Source: Saprospiraceae bacterium
GTDB taxonomy: Bacteria; Bacteroidota; Bacteroidia; Chitinophagales; Saprospiraceae
Direction of reading: 5' to 3'
NCBI GenBank assembly: GCA_016711125.1
Contig: JADJTQ010000002.1
Coordinates: 930,001-994,000 of the forward strand
DNA: 64,000 nucleotides
Below the pieces are notes generated by a model. That model was not told the origin of the DNA. It searched no databases and worked only from the letters and a program-made list of their open reading frames with translations. This document shows, piece by piece, positions 28,044 through 38,303 of this stretch (positions within the stretch are counted from its first letter, which is position 1; every line of letters starts with the position of its first letter). A program made the translations under genes and the position numbers.

Positions 28044-28128
28044 CAAACCAAGCGAGATAGATACGGCATATCAGGTTCTTGAAGTTTAGAATGACTTTAT
28101 TACAGGTCGAAAAATTTGATGGCGCAGA

Positions 28129-29169
28129 ATGGCACTTTACAATAAAATAAATAAAGAGATACTCAGAGAGAAAATGCTGCACTCTGAAGAGGATCGGCAT
28201 ACTTTGTCCTTTTATAAATATCATCCGATAGCAGATCCACAGCAGTTTAGAGACGATTTTTTTCAGAGTCTTTCAGAAGTCGGAGTCCTGGGGAGGGTCT
28301 ACGTGGCTGGTGAAGGGATCAATGCTCAGATCTCGGTACCTGCAAATTCATTTGAGTCATTTCTGGGCATTTTGGATCATACCGGATTTTTGAAAGGGGT
28401 GCGTTTAAATTATGCGATTGAAGATGATGGTCATTCCTTTTACTTACTGAAGATTAAAGTGCGTGAAAAAATTGTCGCAGATGGCTTGGACGATGGGCTG
28501 ATCGATTTAGCGGATGGTGGTCAGCATATTAACGCTGAGGCATACAATGTCCTTACGGAAAGCGAAGATACTGTCGTTATAGACATGCGAAACCACTACG
28601 AAAGTGAGGTAGGTCATTTTAGAAACGCCGTTTGTCCGGATGTCGAAACCTTTAGAGAATCATTATTAAAGGTTGAGACGATGCTGAAAGGCAAAGAAGA
28701 CAAGGATATCATTATGTATTGTACAGGCGGCATTCGTTGCGAAAAGGCCACTGCCTTTTTTAAAACAAAGGGATTTAGACGACTTTATCAGCTTGATGGC
28801 GGTATCATTGAGTACTCAAGGCAAGCAAAAGATAAGGGGCTAGTCAATAAATTTGTAGGTAAAAATTTCGTCTTTGACGAACGTCTTGGCGAGCGAATAT
28901 CTGATGAAATCATTGCTCATTGCCACCAGTGCGGGGAGCCTTGTGATCAGCATATAAATTGTGGTAATGATGCTTGCCATTTGCTTTTTATTCAATGCGA
29001 TGCATGTACACAGAAATTTGAAAGATGTTGTTCGGTTAAATGTGTTGATTTTAACAAGCTACCTGAAGAAGAGCGCACGAGGCTTAAAAAGGTGACTGCT
29101 TTCAATGGCACCAAATTTGGGAAAGGCCGATATAAATCTCACCGGCATGGGTCCCTTGACCTTTCATAA
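28129..29169 (+). CDS. trhO: tRNA uridine(34) hydroxylase, rhodanese family
   Basis: TrhO (YceA) hydroxylates uridine 34 of several tRNAs as the first step towards wobble-base oxyacetic derivatives. The 346-residue protein has the N-terminal UPF0176 domain (GRVYVAGEGINAQISVP) and a rhodanese domain whose catalytic Cys is in IMYCTGGIRCEKA. A C-terminal Cys-rich block (CHQCGEPC, CGNDACH, CDACTQ) fits the family. Frame and length are normal. Confidence 0.93.
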   Translation: MALYNKINKEILREKMLHSEEDRHTLSFYKYHPIADPQQFRDDFFQSLSEVGVLGRVYVAGEGINAQISVPANSFESFLGILDHTGFLKGVRLNYAIEDDGHSFYLLKIKVREKIVADGLDDGLIDLADGGQHINAEAYNVLTESEDTVVIDMRNHYESEVGHFRNAVCPDVETFRESLLKVETMLKGKEDKDIIMYCTGGIRCEKATAFFKTKGFRRLYQLDGGIIEYSRQAKDKGLVNKFVGKNFVFDERLGERISDEIIAHCHQCGEPCDQHINCGNDACHLLFIQCDACTQKFERCCSVKCVDFNKLPEEERTRLKKVTAFNGTKFGKGRYKSHRHGSLDLS

Positions 29170-29199
29170 ATTGTCTCCAAACAATCAATCGTTTTTATC

Positions 29200-31142
29200 T
29201 TGAAGAAGGCCAAAAAGAGAAATACAAAATCGATCCCTGATAAAAAAGATTGGATTACCCCACAACCGATTTATATACTACTATTCTTTCTGATCATCAT
29301 CCTATATATAAATACAATTGGGCATGGTTACGTACTAGATGATGCCATAGTAATTAGTGAGAATACGTTTACTAAAAAGGGGTTTACTGGATTGATTGAT
29401 ATTTTCAGGCATGATACTTTTTATGGGTTTTTCCAGCAGGAGGGTAAGGACAAATTGGTCAGCGGTGGCAGATATCGTCCATTGTCGCAGGCGATGTTTG
29501 CGATCGAGTATGGTATTTTTGGCCCCAAACCTGGATAGGTCACGCAGCAAATATCCTCTGGTATATCTTCACCAGTTTTTCAGTTTTTTATGTTGTAGAG
29601 AAAGTTGCGGAAGTTGTATTAACGAAAAAAAATCAAGCGAGTTTATTTGCCGGAGTAATGACGTTAGTTTTTGCCTCGCATCCTGTACATACAGAGGTGG
29701 TGGCAAACATTAAAGGTCGAGATGAGATTTTGGTTTTATTGGGGGGCATTTGGAGTTTGTATTTTTCATTGAGATATCTTGACTCAGGCAAGTTAAAGCT
29801 GGCAATATTGTCTGGTCTTTGTATGTTTTTCAGTCTGTTAGCCAAAGAAAATGCATTGGCCTTTGTTGCGGTCATTCCTTTAACGATCTTTTTTTATAGG
29901 TCAAATAAGGCCAAAGACCTTTTTCGATCCTGGATTCCTCTTTTGCTGGCAACTTTATTTTATCTGGTAATCCGATTTTCGGTATTGGGTTTTGATCTGG
30001 GTGGGGATGCTCCCCGCGAATTGATGAACAATCCTTTTCTAAAACTCCGGAATGGATTTTATGAGCCAATGCCCTTATTCGAAAAAGCGCCACTCATCAT
30101 TTATGGCTTGCTGAAGTATGTTCAACTTTTATTTTTCCCGCACCCTTTGACTCACGACTATTATCCAAAAGTTTTTGAAATGATATCATGGTCGTCTCTC
30201 TCCGTGATGGCCGCAATCTTAATATTCCTTGCGGTGGGTATGATCATTGTTTTTAGATCTGGGAAGTGGAAAATTGTGAGTTTCAGTATGCTTTTTTTTG
30301 TGTTTACTATTTTTCTTACCAGCAATATTTTATTTCCAATCGGCACACATCTTTCTGAGCGATTTTTGTTTACACCCTCACTGGCTTTTGCTCTCTTAGC
30401 GGCTTCGGGGTGGTTTTGGATTTATCAAAAAAAACAATCATGGATTGCATGGTTGTTATTAGGTATACTTGTATCTCTTTACAGTGCTAAATCTATTGCC
30501 AGAAGCCAGGTTTGGAAAAGCAACTATACACTTTTTACAACAGATGTGGTGACTTCAGGCAAAAGTGCAAAAGTGCAAAATGCGGCAGGGGGTGAAATGA
30601 TTGCCAGAGCAATTGCACTCTCCGACACTTTGGCTAGAAACCAGCAAATACGCCAGGCGATGGTTCATCTGAAGGAAGCGATCCGAATCCATCCCGGCTA
30701 CAAAAATGCGTACCTGTTGATCGGCAACGGGTCCTACTATCTGCAGGAATATGAGCACGCTATAAAATTTTATGATCACGCACTCAAACTGGATCCCACG
30801 TATCAGGAAGCGTTTCACAATCGGGCCTTGGCATACAGGGATTTGGGCCGATATCTGGGTGAAACCATGAGTGACCTGACTGGCGCTATCGAATTTTTAG
30901 AAAAAGCCTATGCCCAATTGCAAGATGATTATGAAACTAATCGTTTACTAGGCATTGCCTACGGAAATCAAGGGCAGTCTGCAAAGGCAATTTCGTACTT
31001 CAAAAAGGCACTCACCTTCAAAACGGATGATGCCTGGACCAATTATAACCTCGGATTAGCGTATCTTGCTATTCAAGATAGCATTAATGCGCATCTTTAT
31101 ATTGATAGAGCCAAAACCTTAAACCCTCAAGTTGGTAATTAG
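29200..31142 (+). CDS. Membrane TPR protein, TMTC/DUF1736-like (one-base frameshift)
   Basis: The N-terminal 450 residues have about ten membrane helices and the family strings FASHPVHTEVVANIKGRDEIL and DYYPKVF; the C-terminus has four TPR units. Relatives in eukaryotes (TMTC) transfer O-mannose, and bacterial relatives are probably glycosyltransferases of the envelope. The first piece ends at a TAG at 29536-29538 because one T is missing near 29532 (CCTGG where CCTTGG restores PKPWIGHAANILWYIF); the joined protein is 647 residues. The start is TTG at 29200 (MKKAKKRNTKS). It is 2 nt from the next gene and likely co-transcribed. Confidence 0.75.
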
Positions 31143-31144
31143 TT

Positions 31145-34077
31145 ATGAAAGTGACCCAATTTACGATTGCACTCTTTTTCTTCTGTTTCATCAGCACCGT
31201 TTATACGGTAGCTCAATCGGAGGAGGAAAATCAGTGGGTGGAAAGTGCATTTAGCAAGATGACACTTGATGAGCGGATAGGCCAGCTTTTCATGATCAGA
31301 GCTCACTCTAATCTTGGCAGTGATCATATTTCGGAAGTTGAGAGACAAATTAAGACCTATCACGTAGGAGGGCTTTGTTTTTTTCAAGGTACTGCACCAA
31401 AACAAATAGATCTCATCAACAAATACCAAAAACTTTCTGGCAAAATACCGCTCATGATTGGGATGGATGCAGAATGGGGGCTGGGTATGCGTTTTAAGGA
31501 AGGGGTGATCGACTACCCCCGGGCACTCATGCTTGGGGCTATTCAGGACAACAGCTTGATCTATGAATATGGTAAAGAAATTGCCAGACAACTGAATCGC
31601 GTTGGTGTCCAGATCAATTTTGCCCCGGTGGTTGACATTAATAATAATGCCGATAACCCGGTGATCAACTTCCGCTCTTTTGGTGAAGACAAGTACAATG
31701 TGACAACAAAAAGTTATATGTATATGCGGGGCATGCAAGATCTTGGAGTAGCCGCTTGTGCTAAGCACTTTCCTGGACACGGAGATACAGATACTGATAG
31801 TCACTTTGAACTCCCGGTGATCAGCCATGACTTGTCGAGACTAGAAGACATCGAGTTTTTTCCTTTTGAAACCCTCATTAAGCAAGGCATTGAAAGTGTG
31901 ATGGTTGCGCATCTGAATGTCACCGCCATCGATGACCGGCCCAATGTACCAACCACCCTTTCGGAGCGGGTAGTCAATGATTTGCTGCGTAAAAAAATGG
32001 GCTTTAATGGGCTGGTTTTTACTGATGCTCTTGAGATGCAGGCAGTGGCCAAACACTATGAAAACGGTATAGTAGAAATCAAAGCACTGGAAGCCGGAAA
32101 TGACATTTTGCTTCTGCCTAATGATATTGATAAGGCGATTACCACCATTAAACAATATCTCAAAGAGGGCAAACTACACGAGGAAAGAATCGCTGAGAGT
32201 ACAAAAAGAGTGTTGAGAGCTAAATACCGGATGGGTCTGAATGATTACCATCCGATTGATGATGTTGGAATCTTTACCGATTTAAATAGTAGCAAAGCCC
32301 TCAGTCTTAAACACGAACTAATTGCCAATGCTTTGACACTGGTGCGTAATGATGATGGTATTTTGCCTTTGATTGAAAACAATAAATCGATTGCATCCTT
32401 GAGTATCGGATCGAAAACCTTGTCACATTTCCAGGTGATGTTGCATGAGTACGAGCAAATACCGAGATTTTTAGCCCCTAATCAGATTAAAGATGCTGAC
32501 CGGTCAAATCTCCTGACCAAACTTGATCAGTATGAGTATGTAATGGTGAGCTTGCATAGTATGACTCAACATAGCAGGGACAGCTTTGGATTGGATACAT
32601 CAGTGCTCGACTTTTTAACCGAGCTTAATCAGAAGACCAAAGTGATTCTTCTGATATTTGGCAACCCCTACAGCCTTAAATTTTTTGATGAATTTGATCA
32701 CGTTGTAGTTTGCTATGACGACGACAGGCTTACCCAGAATCTCACGGCCCAGGCAGTATTTGGAGCCATTTCTTTCAAAGGTCGTCTTCCGGTCTCTGTG
32801 ACTTAAAAAAGTAGCTATGGGGTCGGACTGGATACGAAATCCAATTTTCGGGTAGGTTATTCCGTGCCGGAGCGGGTGGGAATGCGTAGTGATAGTCTGC
32901 GAGAGGTGGATCGACTGGTTTACGAGTTAATCAATAAAAAAGCGGCCCCAGGGGCGCAGTTGCTCGTGGCAAAAGATGGGCAAGTAGTTTACCAAAGAGA
33001 GTACGGCTTTCATACATACGATAAGAGCAGGCCGGTACAAAAAGATAATGTCTATGATCTGGCAAGTGTAACAAAGATTACTGCTTCCACAATGGCGGTC
33101 ATGAAGCTATATGATAGTGGGAAGTTATCCCTTAATGGTCCCATTAAACGTTATTTGCCAGAGTTGGAAGGAACCAATAAGGCCAATATGACCCTTGAGG
33201 AGATCATGACCCATCAGTCTGGGCTGATACCCTGGATACCTTTTTATAAGGCCACGCTTGCAACTGAAAATCATCGGCCATCGCCCGTCTATTATGCTGA
33301 CAAAACTCAGAACAATACAACATAAAGGTATTGGATGACTTGTTTCTGAGGTCTGACTATCCGGATACAATCTGGCAAATGATCGTTGATTCAGAATTAA
33401 GGCCGAATAAAAACTATCGATATAGTGATTTGGGTTTTTACATTATTGCCAGAATTGTACATCGATTGTCTGGACTTCCTTTGGATCAGTATGTGCGGCA
33501 GGAATTTTATGATCCTTTGAGCATGTCACGCACGACTTTCAATCCACTTGAGCGGATACGGAAAGAAGAGATCGTTCCAACCGAAAAAGATGATTATTTC
33601 AGATATGCCTCACTGCAAGGAAATGTACATGATATGGGCGCTGCGATGTTGAATGGTGTAAGTGGCCACGCCGGTTTATTTTCGGATTGTGGAGACCTTG
33701 TCAAGATCTTACAGATGCTATTAAATCAGGGATATTATGGTGGTAGGCAATATCTAAAGGAAGAAACTATAAAAACCTTTACAAAGCGACATTTAGGATC
33801 AACCAGGAGAGGTATTGGTTTTGATATGAAAGAACTTCAACCGACATCAAAACCCAACATTTGTTCGTTTGCCTCTGAGTCTGCTTATGGTCATTTTGGA
33901 TTCACCGGTACTTGTGTTTGGGTTGATCCTGAGTATAAGCTCATCTATATCTTCCTTTCCAATCGAACTTTTCCAACAATGACCAATAATCTGCTTCATC
34001 AAGAAGATTACCGGGGCAAGATACAGGAAGCAATCTACCGGTCGTTTCTCCCGGGGTTCGTACAAGATCAGTCATGA
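31145..34077 (+). CDS. Glycoside hydrolase family 3 fused to a beta-lactamase-fold serine hydrolase; disrupted twice
   Basis: The N-terminal half is GH3, like N-acetylglucosaminidase (NagZ): MIGMDAEWGLGMR, the loop KHFPGHGDTDTDSH, and nucleophile Asp in VFTDALEM. The second half has the SxxK of serine hydrolases (LASVTKIT), YSD in place of YxN, and HFGFTGT. Fused proteins of about 1000 residues are usual in Bacteroidota, probably in cell-wall recycling or remodelling. Two lesions split it: TAA at 32804-32806, in frame and between the domains, and a lost T near 33316 (aatac, where aattac restores QNNYNIKVLDDLF). Repaired, it is 977 residues. The TAA might instead separate two genes, but the same frame and lack of a start argue for one. 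It overlaps the Lol-like gene by 4 nt. Confidence 0.8.
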
Positions 34078-35291
34078 AGTTTGTTAATGATGTAGCAAGT
34101 CGCTATTTGTTTTCTTCGAAGGGTACTCACTTTATAAACATAATCTCGGGGGTGACCATTCTTGGTCTTACTATGGGCACAGCTGCCTTGATTTTAGTTC
34201 TGTCTGTCTTTAATGGATTTGAAGAACTCATTGCGAGTATGATCAATCAGTTTAATCCAGAGCTGAAAATCATACCGGCGACAGGTAAATATTTCGATGA
34301 AAATGACGCATTGATTGCCAAGATTAAAACAATTGATGGCGTTGCGGAAGTTTCTAAAACAATTGAAGAAACCGTTGCTTTTGAGTACCAGAACATCAAT
34401 AATGCTGGCACATTAAAAGGAGTAGATGATGCCTTCCGTAAGGTGACGAGTATTGATTCAACCATTATCGATGGATCTTACGAACTGCATGACGACCAAT
34501 TTGATTATGCCGTATTGGGTTCTGGTATGGCTCGAAATCTTTCAGTCGATGTATTAAATGTATTTGAAAGCCTTAGTGTGCATATGATTGATCGAAAGGC
34601 CGCCGTTACTTCTCTCGACCCATTCCGCACTCGTCTGATTAAACCCATTGGAGTTTTTTCAGTACAGCAGGATATTGATAATGAAATGGTAATCGTACCA
34701 TTGGATTTTGCCCAGTCATTATTGGCCCGCCAGGGGCAGTTAAGTTCTTTAGGGATAAGACTTAGCGATGACGCCGATCCCGATTTGGTGCAAACTCATC
34801 TCGCTGCAATATTGGATCATGGGCTACTAGTGAAAAATCGCTATCAGCAAGATGAAGAATTTTTGAAATTGATGAATATCGAAAAATGGATGGCTTTTTT
34901 GATCGCTTGCCTTATGATTCTCTTGATCGCCTTCAATCTTATCGGGTGCCTTTGGATGATCATACTTGATAAGAAAAATGACATTGCTATCCTGAGGGCG
35001 ATGGGATCAACCGGAATGATGATTCGTCAAATATTTATGCGATTAGGATTATTATTTACCTCTACCGGATTGATCATGGGCATCCTTTTAGCAGTTTTCT
35101 TATATGTACTTCAGAAGCAATTCGGCATCATCACCATTCCTCAGGGTTTCGTTGTTGATACTTATCCCATAAAAATGAAAGGATTTGATATACTGATAGT
35201 GGCACTTAGTGTGTTTTTGATCGGATCTCTGGCATCTTTGCCTGCTGCGATCAGGGCATCAAAACTGTCTGAAACTGTTAGAGATACATAG
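34074..35291 (+). CDS. FtsX-like ABC transporter permease (LolC/E type)
   Basis: The 405-residue protein has one N-terminal membrane helix (about 24-48), a large periplasmic domain, and three C-terminal helices (about 275-300, 325-350, 375-395) in the FtsX pattern. The N-terminal FINIISGVTILGLTMGTAALILV matches LolC/LolE-like lipoprotein release permeases. The ATPase partner is not in this window. It overlaps the GH3 fusion by 4 nt, which suggests coupled translation. Confidence 0.85.
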   Translation: MKFVNDVASRYLFSSKGTHFINIISGVTILGLTMGTAALILVLSVFNGFEELIASMINQFNPELKIIPATGKYFDENDALIAKIKTIDGVAEVSKTIEETVAFEYQNINNAGTLKGVDDAFRKVTSIDSTIIDGSYELHDDQFDYAVLGSGMARNLSVDVLNVFESLSVHMIDRKAAVTSLDPFRTRLIKPIGVFSVQQDIDNEMVIVPLDFAQSLLARQGQLSSLGIRLSDDADPDLVQTHLAAILDHGLLVKNRYQQDEEFLKLMNIEKWMAFLIACLMILLIAFNLIGCLWMIILDKKNDIAILRAMGSTGMMIRQIFMRLGLLFTSTGLIMGILLAVFLYVLQKQFGIITIPQGFVVDTYPIKMKGFDILIVALSVFLIGSLASLPAAIRASKLSETVRDT

Positions 35292-35343
35292 GGTCTATCG
35301 GTAGGATTGGCGGAAGACAGAAGGAGCAAACGAATCATTTATT

Positions 35344-35351
35344 TATATTTG
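35344..35351 (+). promoter_or_regulatory. -7 box for the 35367 gene
   Basis: TATATTTG is an exact TAnnTTTG box 15 nt upstream of the ATG at 35367, supporting that start over the TTG at 35307. A TTG at the ideal distance was not seen. Confidence 0.4.
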
Positions 35352-35366
35352 CAAAGTTTTAATTTG

Positions 35367-35735
35367 ATGGAAGATTTGGAGCTTGAATTTAAGTGGTTGA
35401 GAGTGCAACATGTTGTGAAGGAGACATTGCAGCGGGAGAAACTACCCGATCTGCAGGCAATACTCTATCTTATTGGTATACAGGAGTTAGGATTAGTAAA
35501 AAAGAAATTCACAAAGGAGGAAAAGCAGGATTTGATGCATATTGCCGTCTGCAAATTATTGAGTTATGAGGGTTATTATGAATTTGCAGGAAGAGATGAA
35601 GATGGATGGCCTCATTACGATCAGGTGCTGGCTGTTCCAAAAAATGGAGTAGAGGAGCAGGAGAGACACCTAAAAATTAACACGATCGAATATTTTCGGC
35701 AATTGGAATTGGAAAACGGAGGTTTTGGAGTATAG
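35367..35735 (+). CDS. Conserved-looking protein of unknown function
   Basis: A soluble 122-residue protein from the ATG at 35367. It has a Lys/Glu-rich helical start (FKWLRVQHVVKETLQ), a compact middle (AILYLIGIQELG) and a C-terminal EGYYEFAGRDEDGWPHYDQ. No domain is recognised and no signal peptide is present. It lies between the Lol-like permease and two cyclophilin genes on the same strand. I do not assign a function. Confidence 0.6.
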   Translation: MEDLELEFKWLRVQHVVKETLQREKLPDLQAILYLIGIQELGLVKKKFTKEEKQDLMHIAVCKLLSYEGYYEFAGRDEDGWPHYDQVLAVPKNGVEEQERHLKINTIEYFRQLELENGGFGV

Positions 35736-35763
35736 TTAAATCAGTTAAATATATCAATATCAT

Positions 35764-36402
35764 ATGTATAAAGCATTGTATTTGTTATTAGTTGCTGGCG
35801 TGTTAGTCACCTGCCAGAAGAAAGAACAACATGTTTTAATCGAGACCGAATTAGGAAACATGAAGGTGTTGCTCTATAGTTCTACTCCCAAGCACCGTGA
35901 CAACATGGTCAAACTGGTGAAGGAGGGATTTTATGATGGTCTCCTTTTTCATCGGGTGATGAATAATTTTATGCTTCAGGGAGGTGATCCGGATTCGCGT
36001 AATGCAAGCCCGCAACAGATGTTAGGTCAGGGCGGTCCTGGTTATACTTTGGATGCGGAAATCGGCGCCCTTCACTTCAAAGGTGCCCTCTCGGCGGCTA
36101 GGTTGGCTGATGCCGTCAATCCCGATAAGAAATCCTCCGGATCGCAGTTTTTTATTGTCCAAGGGTATAAGGTACAGGATCAAGAGTTAGACCAATGGGA
36201 ACAGGAAAAAGGGATCAAGTATACACCCGAACAGCGCAAACTCTATCGCGAGGTGGGGGGATATCCTTTTTTAGATAACGATTACACTGTGTTCGGAGAA
36301 ATTGTGGAAGGCCTGGATGTCGTGGATAAGATTACTGCGGTGCAGGTGGGAGCGGCTGACCGGCCGGTTAAAGATCTAAAAATGAAAATTTCTCTACTTT
36401 AG
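35764..36402 (+). CDS. Cyclophilin-type peptidyl-prolyl isomerase lipoprotein
   Basis: A lipoprotein signal (MYKALYLLLVAGVLVTC) is followed by a cyclophilin core of 190 residues. Landmark segments are LLFHRVMNNFMLQGGDPDS, GALSAARLADAVNPDKKSSGSQFFIVQG and DYTVFGEIVEGLDVVDKI, with the Arg of FHR and the Phe/Gln of the active site present. It catalyses proline isomerisation in the periplasm. An insert of about 35 residues between the FFIVQG and the FGEI blocks is shared with the next gene. The two are a tandem duplication in one operon. Confidence 0.92.
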   Translation: MYKALYLLLVAGVLVTCQKKEQHVLIETELGNMKVLLYSSTPKHRDNMVKLVKEGFYDGLLFHRVMNNFMLQGGDPDSRNASPQQMLGQGGPGYTLDAEIGALHFKGALSAARLADAVNPDKKSSGSQFFIVQGYKVQDQELDQWEQEKGIKYTPEQRKLYREVGGYPFLDNDYTVFGEIVEGLDVVDKITAVQVGAADRPVKDLKMKISLL

Positions 36403-36426
36403 TTGTGCCATTTAGGAATATACTGT

Positions 36427-37314
36427 ATGCATAAATCAGCCTTCATAGTTGTAGTTGTAAGTTTATTGGTAGCCTCTTGCAATAGACCGGTATCAAGATT
36501 TGTAAGCAGTCAGGAACGAGTGCAAGCTCCATCTACGGTGAGTTTTGTAAATCAATCCGAGAAAGCGGAAACATTTCTTTGGGATTTTGGCGATGGTCAA
36601 ACTTCCGGCGATATGAATCCATCACACCGGTTTGTACAATCAGGTACCTACACGGTAGTACTTAACGCAATCACTGGAAAAAAAACAAGAAAATCAGAAC
36701 AAATGATATCTATTAATCCTCCCCAGGGCAGCCTGGTAGAAATTCAGACTTCCTTTGGAAACATGTTGGTCAAACTATATGACGAAACACCAGAACACCA
36801 GGCCAATTTTCTTAAATTAAGTGGAGAAGGCTATTTTAATGATCTTTTATTTCACCGTGTTATAGAAGGTTTTATGATACAGGGAGGTGACCCAACCTCA
36901 AAGGGTGCTGCTGCTGGTGCACGCCTCGGTTCAGGAGGCCCAGGCTATCAAATACCAGCAGAGTTTAATCCTTCTCTGATTCATAAAAAAGGGGCCCTCT
37001 CAGCGGCGAGGACCGGTGATGCGGTTAACCCTGAAAAAAAGAGTTCTGGATCACAATTTTACATTGTGCAAGGACAGCCGGTTGACGAGACGCAATTGCA
37101 GATGTTTGAGCGAAGAAAGGGAATGGAATATTCCGATGAGCAGAAGAGTACTTATGCCAGTACTGGTGGTACGCCTTTTCTTGATATGGATTATACGGTA
37201 TTTGGAGAGGTGATCGAAGGCCTGGAAGTAATCGACAAAATTGCCGCACTACGCAAAGATGCCGCCGATAGACCAGAAGAAGATGTTAAAATGAAAATTG
37301 TTGTTATCAAGTGA
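36427..37314 (+). CDS. PKD domain-cyclophilin fusion lipoprotein
   Basis: The start at 36427 gives a lipoprotein signal (MHKSAFIVVVVSLLVASC). A PKD domain follows at about residues 35-95, with FLWDFGDGQTSG and GTYTVVL, and then a cyclophilin with LLFHRVIEGFMIQGGDPTSKG. The PKD domain is a beta-sandwich used for binding in the envelope, so it may target the isomerase to a partner. This gene and its neighbour share about half their sequence. Intact. Confidence 0.9.
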   Translation: MHKSAFIVVVVSLLVASCNRPVSRFVSSQERVQAPSTVSFVNQSEKAETFLWDFGDGQTSGDMNPSHRFVQSGTYTVVLNAITGKKTRKSEQMISINPPQGSLVEIQTSFGNMLVKLYDETPEHQANFLKLSGEGYFNDLLFHRVIEGFMIQGGDPTSKGAAAGARLGSGGPGYQIPAEFNPSLIHKKGALSAARTGDAVNPEKKSSGSQFYIVQGQPVDETQLQMFERRKGMEYSDEQKSTYASTGGTPFLDMDYTVFGEVIEGLEVIDKIAALRKDAADRPEEDVKMKIVVIK

Positions 37315-37373
37315 TCTGCTAGCAAGTGTCACTGAGATGCTCGGCCGGATGTAAGATCGTATCGTATAATCTC

Positions 37374-38132
37374 ATGGGAAAAAAGAAAATAATCTTAGGA
37401 TTTGATATCGGAGGCACTGGTATCAAGGCAGCACTCATTAATATCAACGATGGAAAGTTGGTGACTGAAAAAGAAAAGGTATTGACACCGCAACCCTCAG
37501 ACACCAAATCCGTATTGAAGATTGTCCTTCAAATGATTAAGCACTTTAAATATAAAGGACCGGTGGGCTGCGGTTTTCCGGCGATTATCCATCACGGAGT
37601 AGCAAAATCGGCCGCCAATATTGATGACAGCTGGCTTAATCTGGATATCCAGAAGTTTTTCTTTAAGGAAACGGGATTGCCTTTTTATGTAGCGAATGAT
37701 GCAGATGTGGCTGGCCTGGCCGAAGTTAAGTTTGGTAAGGCAAAACAAAAGGGTATGGTCATTGTCCTGACCGTTGGCACAGGCATTGGATCAGGCATGT
37801 TTCTCGACGGTAAATTGATCCCTAACACAGAGATGGGTCACCTTTATTATAAAGACAGTATTTATGAACACTATGTAAGTAATAGTGCCCGTAAAAGAGA
37901 CAATTTGTCATGGGAAGACTGGGCTCCTTCTTTTGCAGAATATCTGGAGCATCTCGAAAAATTGTTTTCACCTGATCTTTTTGTCATCGGTGGAGGAGCC
38001 AGCAGCCGCTTTGATCGTTTTGGAACCCTCCTTAAGATTGAGACACCTGTGATACCTGCAGAGTTTGAGAATGATGCTGGTGTACTGGGCGCTGCTATGT
38101 ATGCCGGAGAATGCTATAAGGCAAAGGGATAG
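37374..38132 (+). CDS. ppgK: ROK-family kinase, polyphosphate glucokinase-like
   Basis: The start at 37374 (MGKKKIILGFDIGGTG) is chosen since the ATPase motif DIGGTGIKAA begins near residue 11. Other landmarks: NDADVAGLAE, LTVGTGIGSGMFLDG and VIGGGASSRF. The 252-residue protein fits polyphosphate/ATP glucokinases, which phosphorylate glucose. The zinc-binding Cys of typical ROK regulators is absent, as in that branch. It follows the cyclophilin pair but probably acts independently. Confidence 0.82.
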   Translation: MGKKKIILGFDIGGTGIKAALININDGKLVTEKEKVLTPQPSDTKSVLKIVLQMIKHFKYKGPVGCGFPAIIHHGVAKSAANIDDSWLNLDIQKFFFKETGLPFYVANDADVAGLAEVKFGKAKQKGMVIVLTVGTGIGSGMFLDGKLIPNTEMGHLYYKDSIYEHYVSNSARKRDNLSWEDWAPSFAEYLEHLEKLFSPDLFVIGGGASSRFDRFGTLLKIETPVIPAEFENDAGVLGAAMYAGECYKAKG

Positions 38133-38240
38133 TGTATCAAATTCCCAGATTTGTAGCTGAAAGGTAAGAGCCGATCAGGAATACCTATGTATTTGGGGAA
38201 TAACGCAACTTTCTTTCTTCAGAACAAGAATGAAACTAAA

Positions 38241-38270
38241 AAGCCCCCAAATTTTTGGGGGCTTTAAATT
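38241..38270 (+). terminator. Bidirectional terminator
   Basis: AAGCCCCC at 38241-38248 pairs with GGGGGCTTT at 38257-38265, with A and T runs on both sides. It ends the kinase gene on this strand and the TPR gene on the other. Confidence 0.75.
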
Positions 38271-38303
38271 TTTCTTTGGGTTGCATTGGAATACGTCCCC
38301 TCC

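Noticed and set aside
31139..31828. Minus-strand frame of 229 residues
   Set aside because: It is antisense to the GH3 domain, whose catalytic motifs are clear.
38241..38265. GC-rich repeat as a possible CRISPR or operator
   Set aside because: Position between two converging genes and flanking A/T runs mark it as a terminator.
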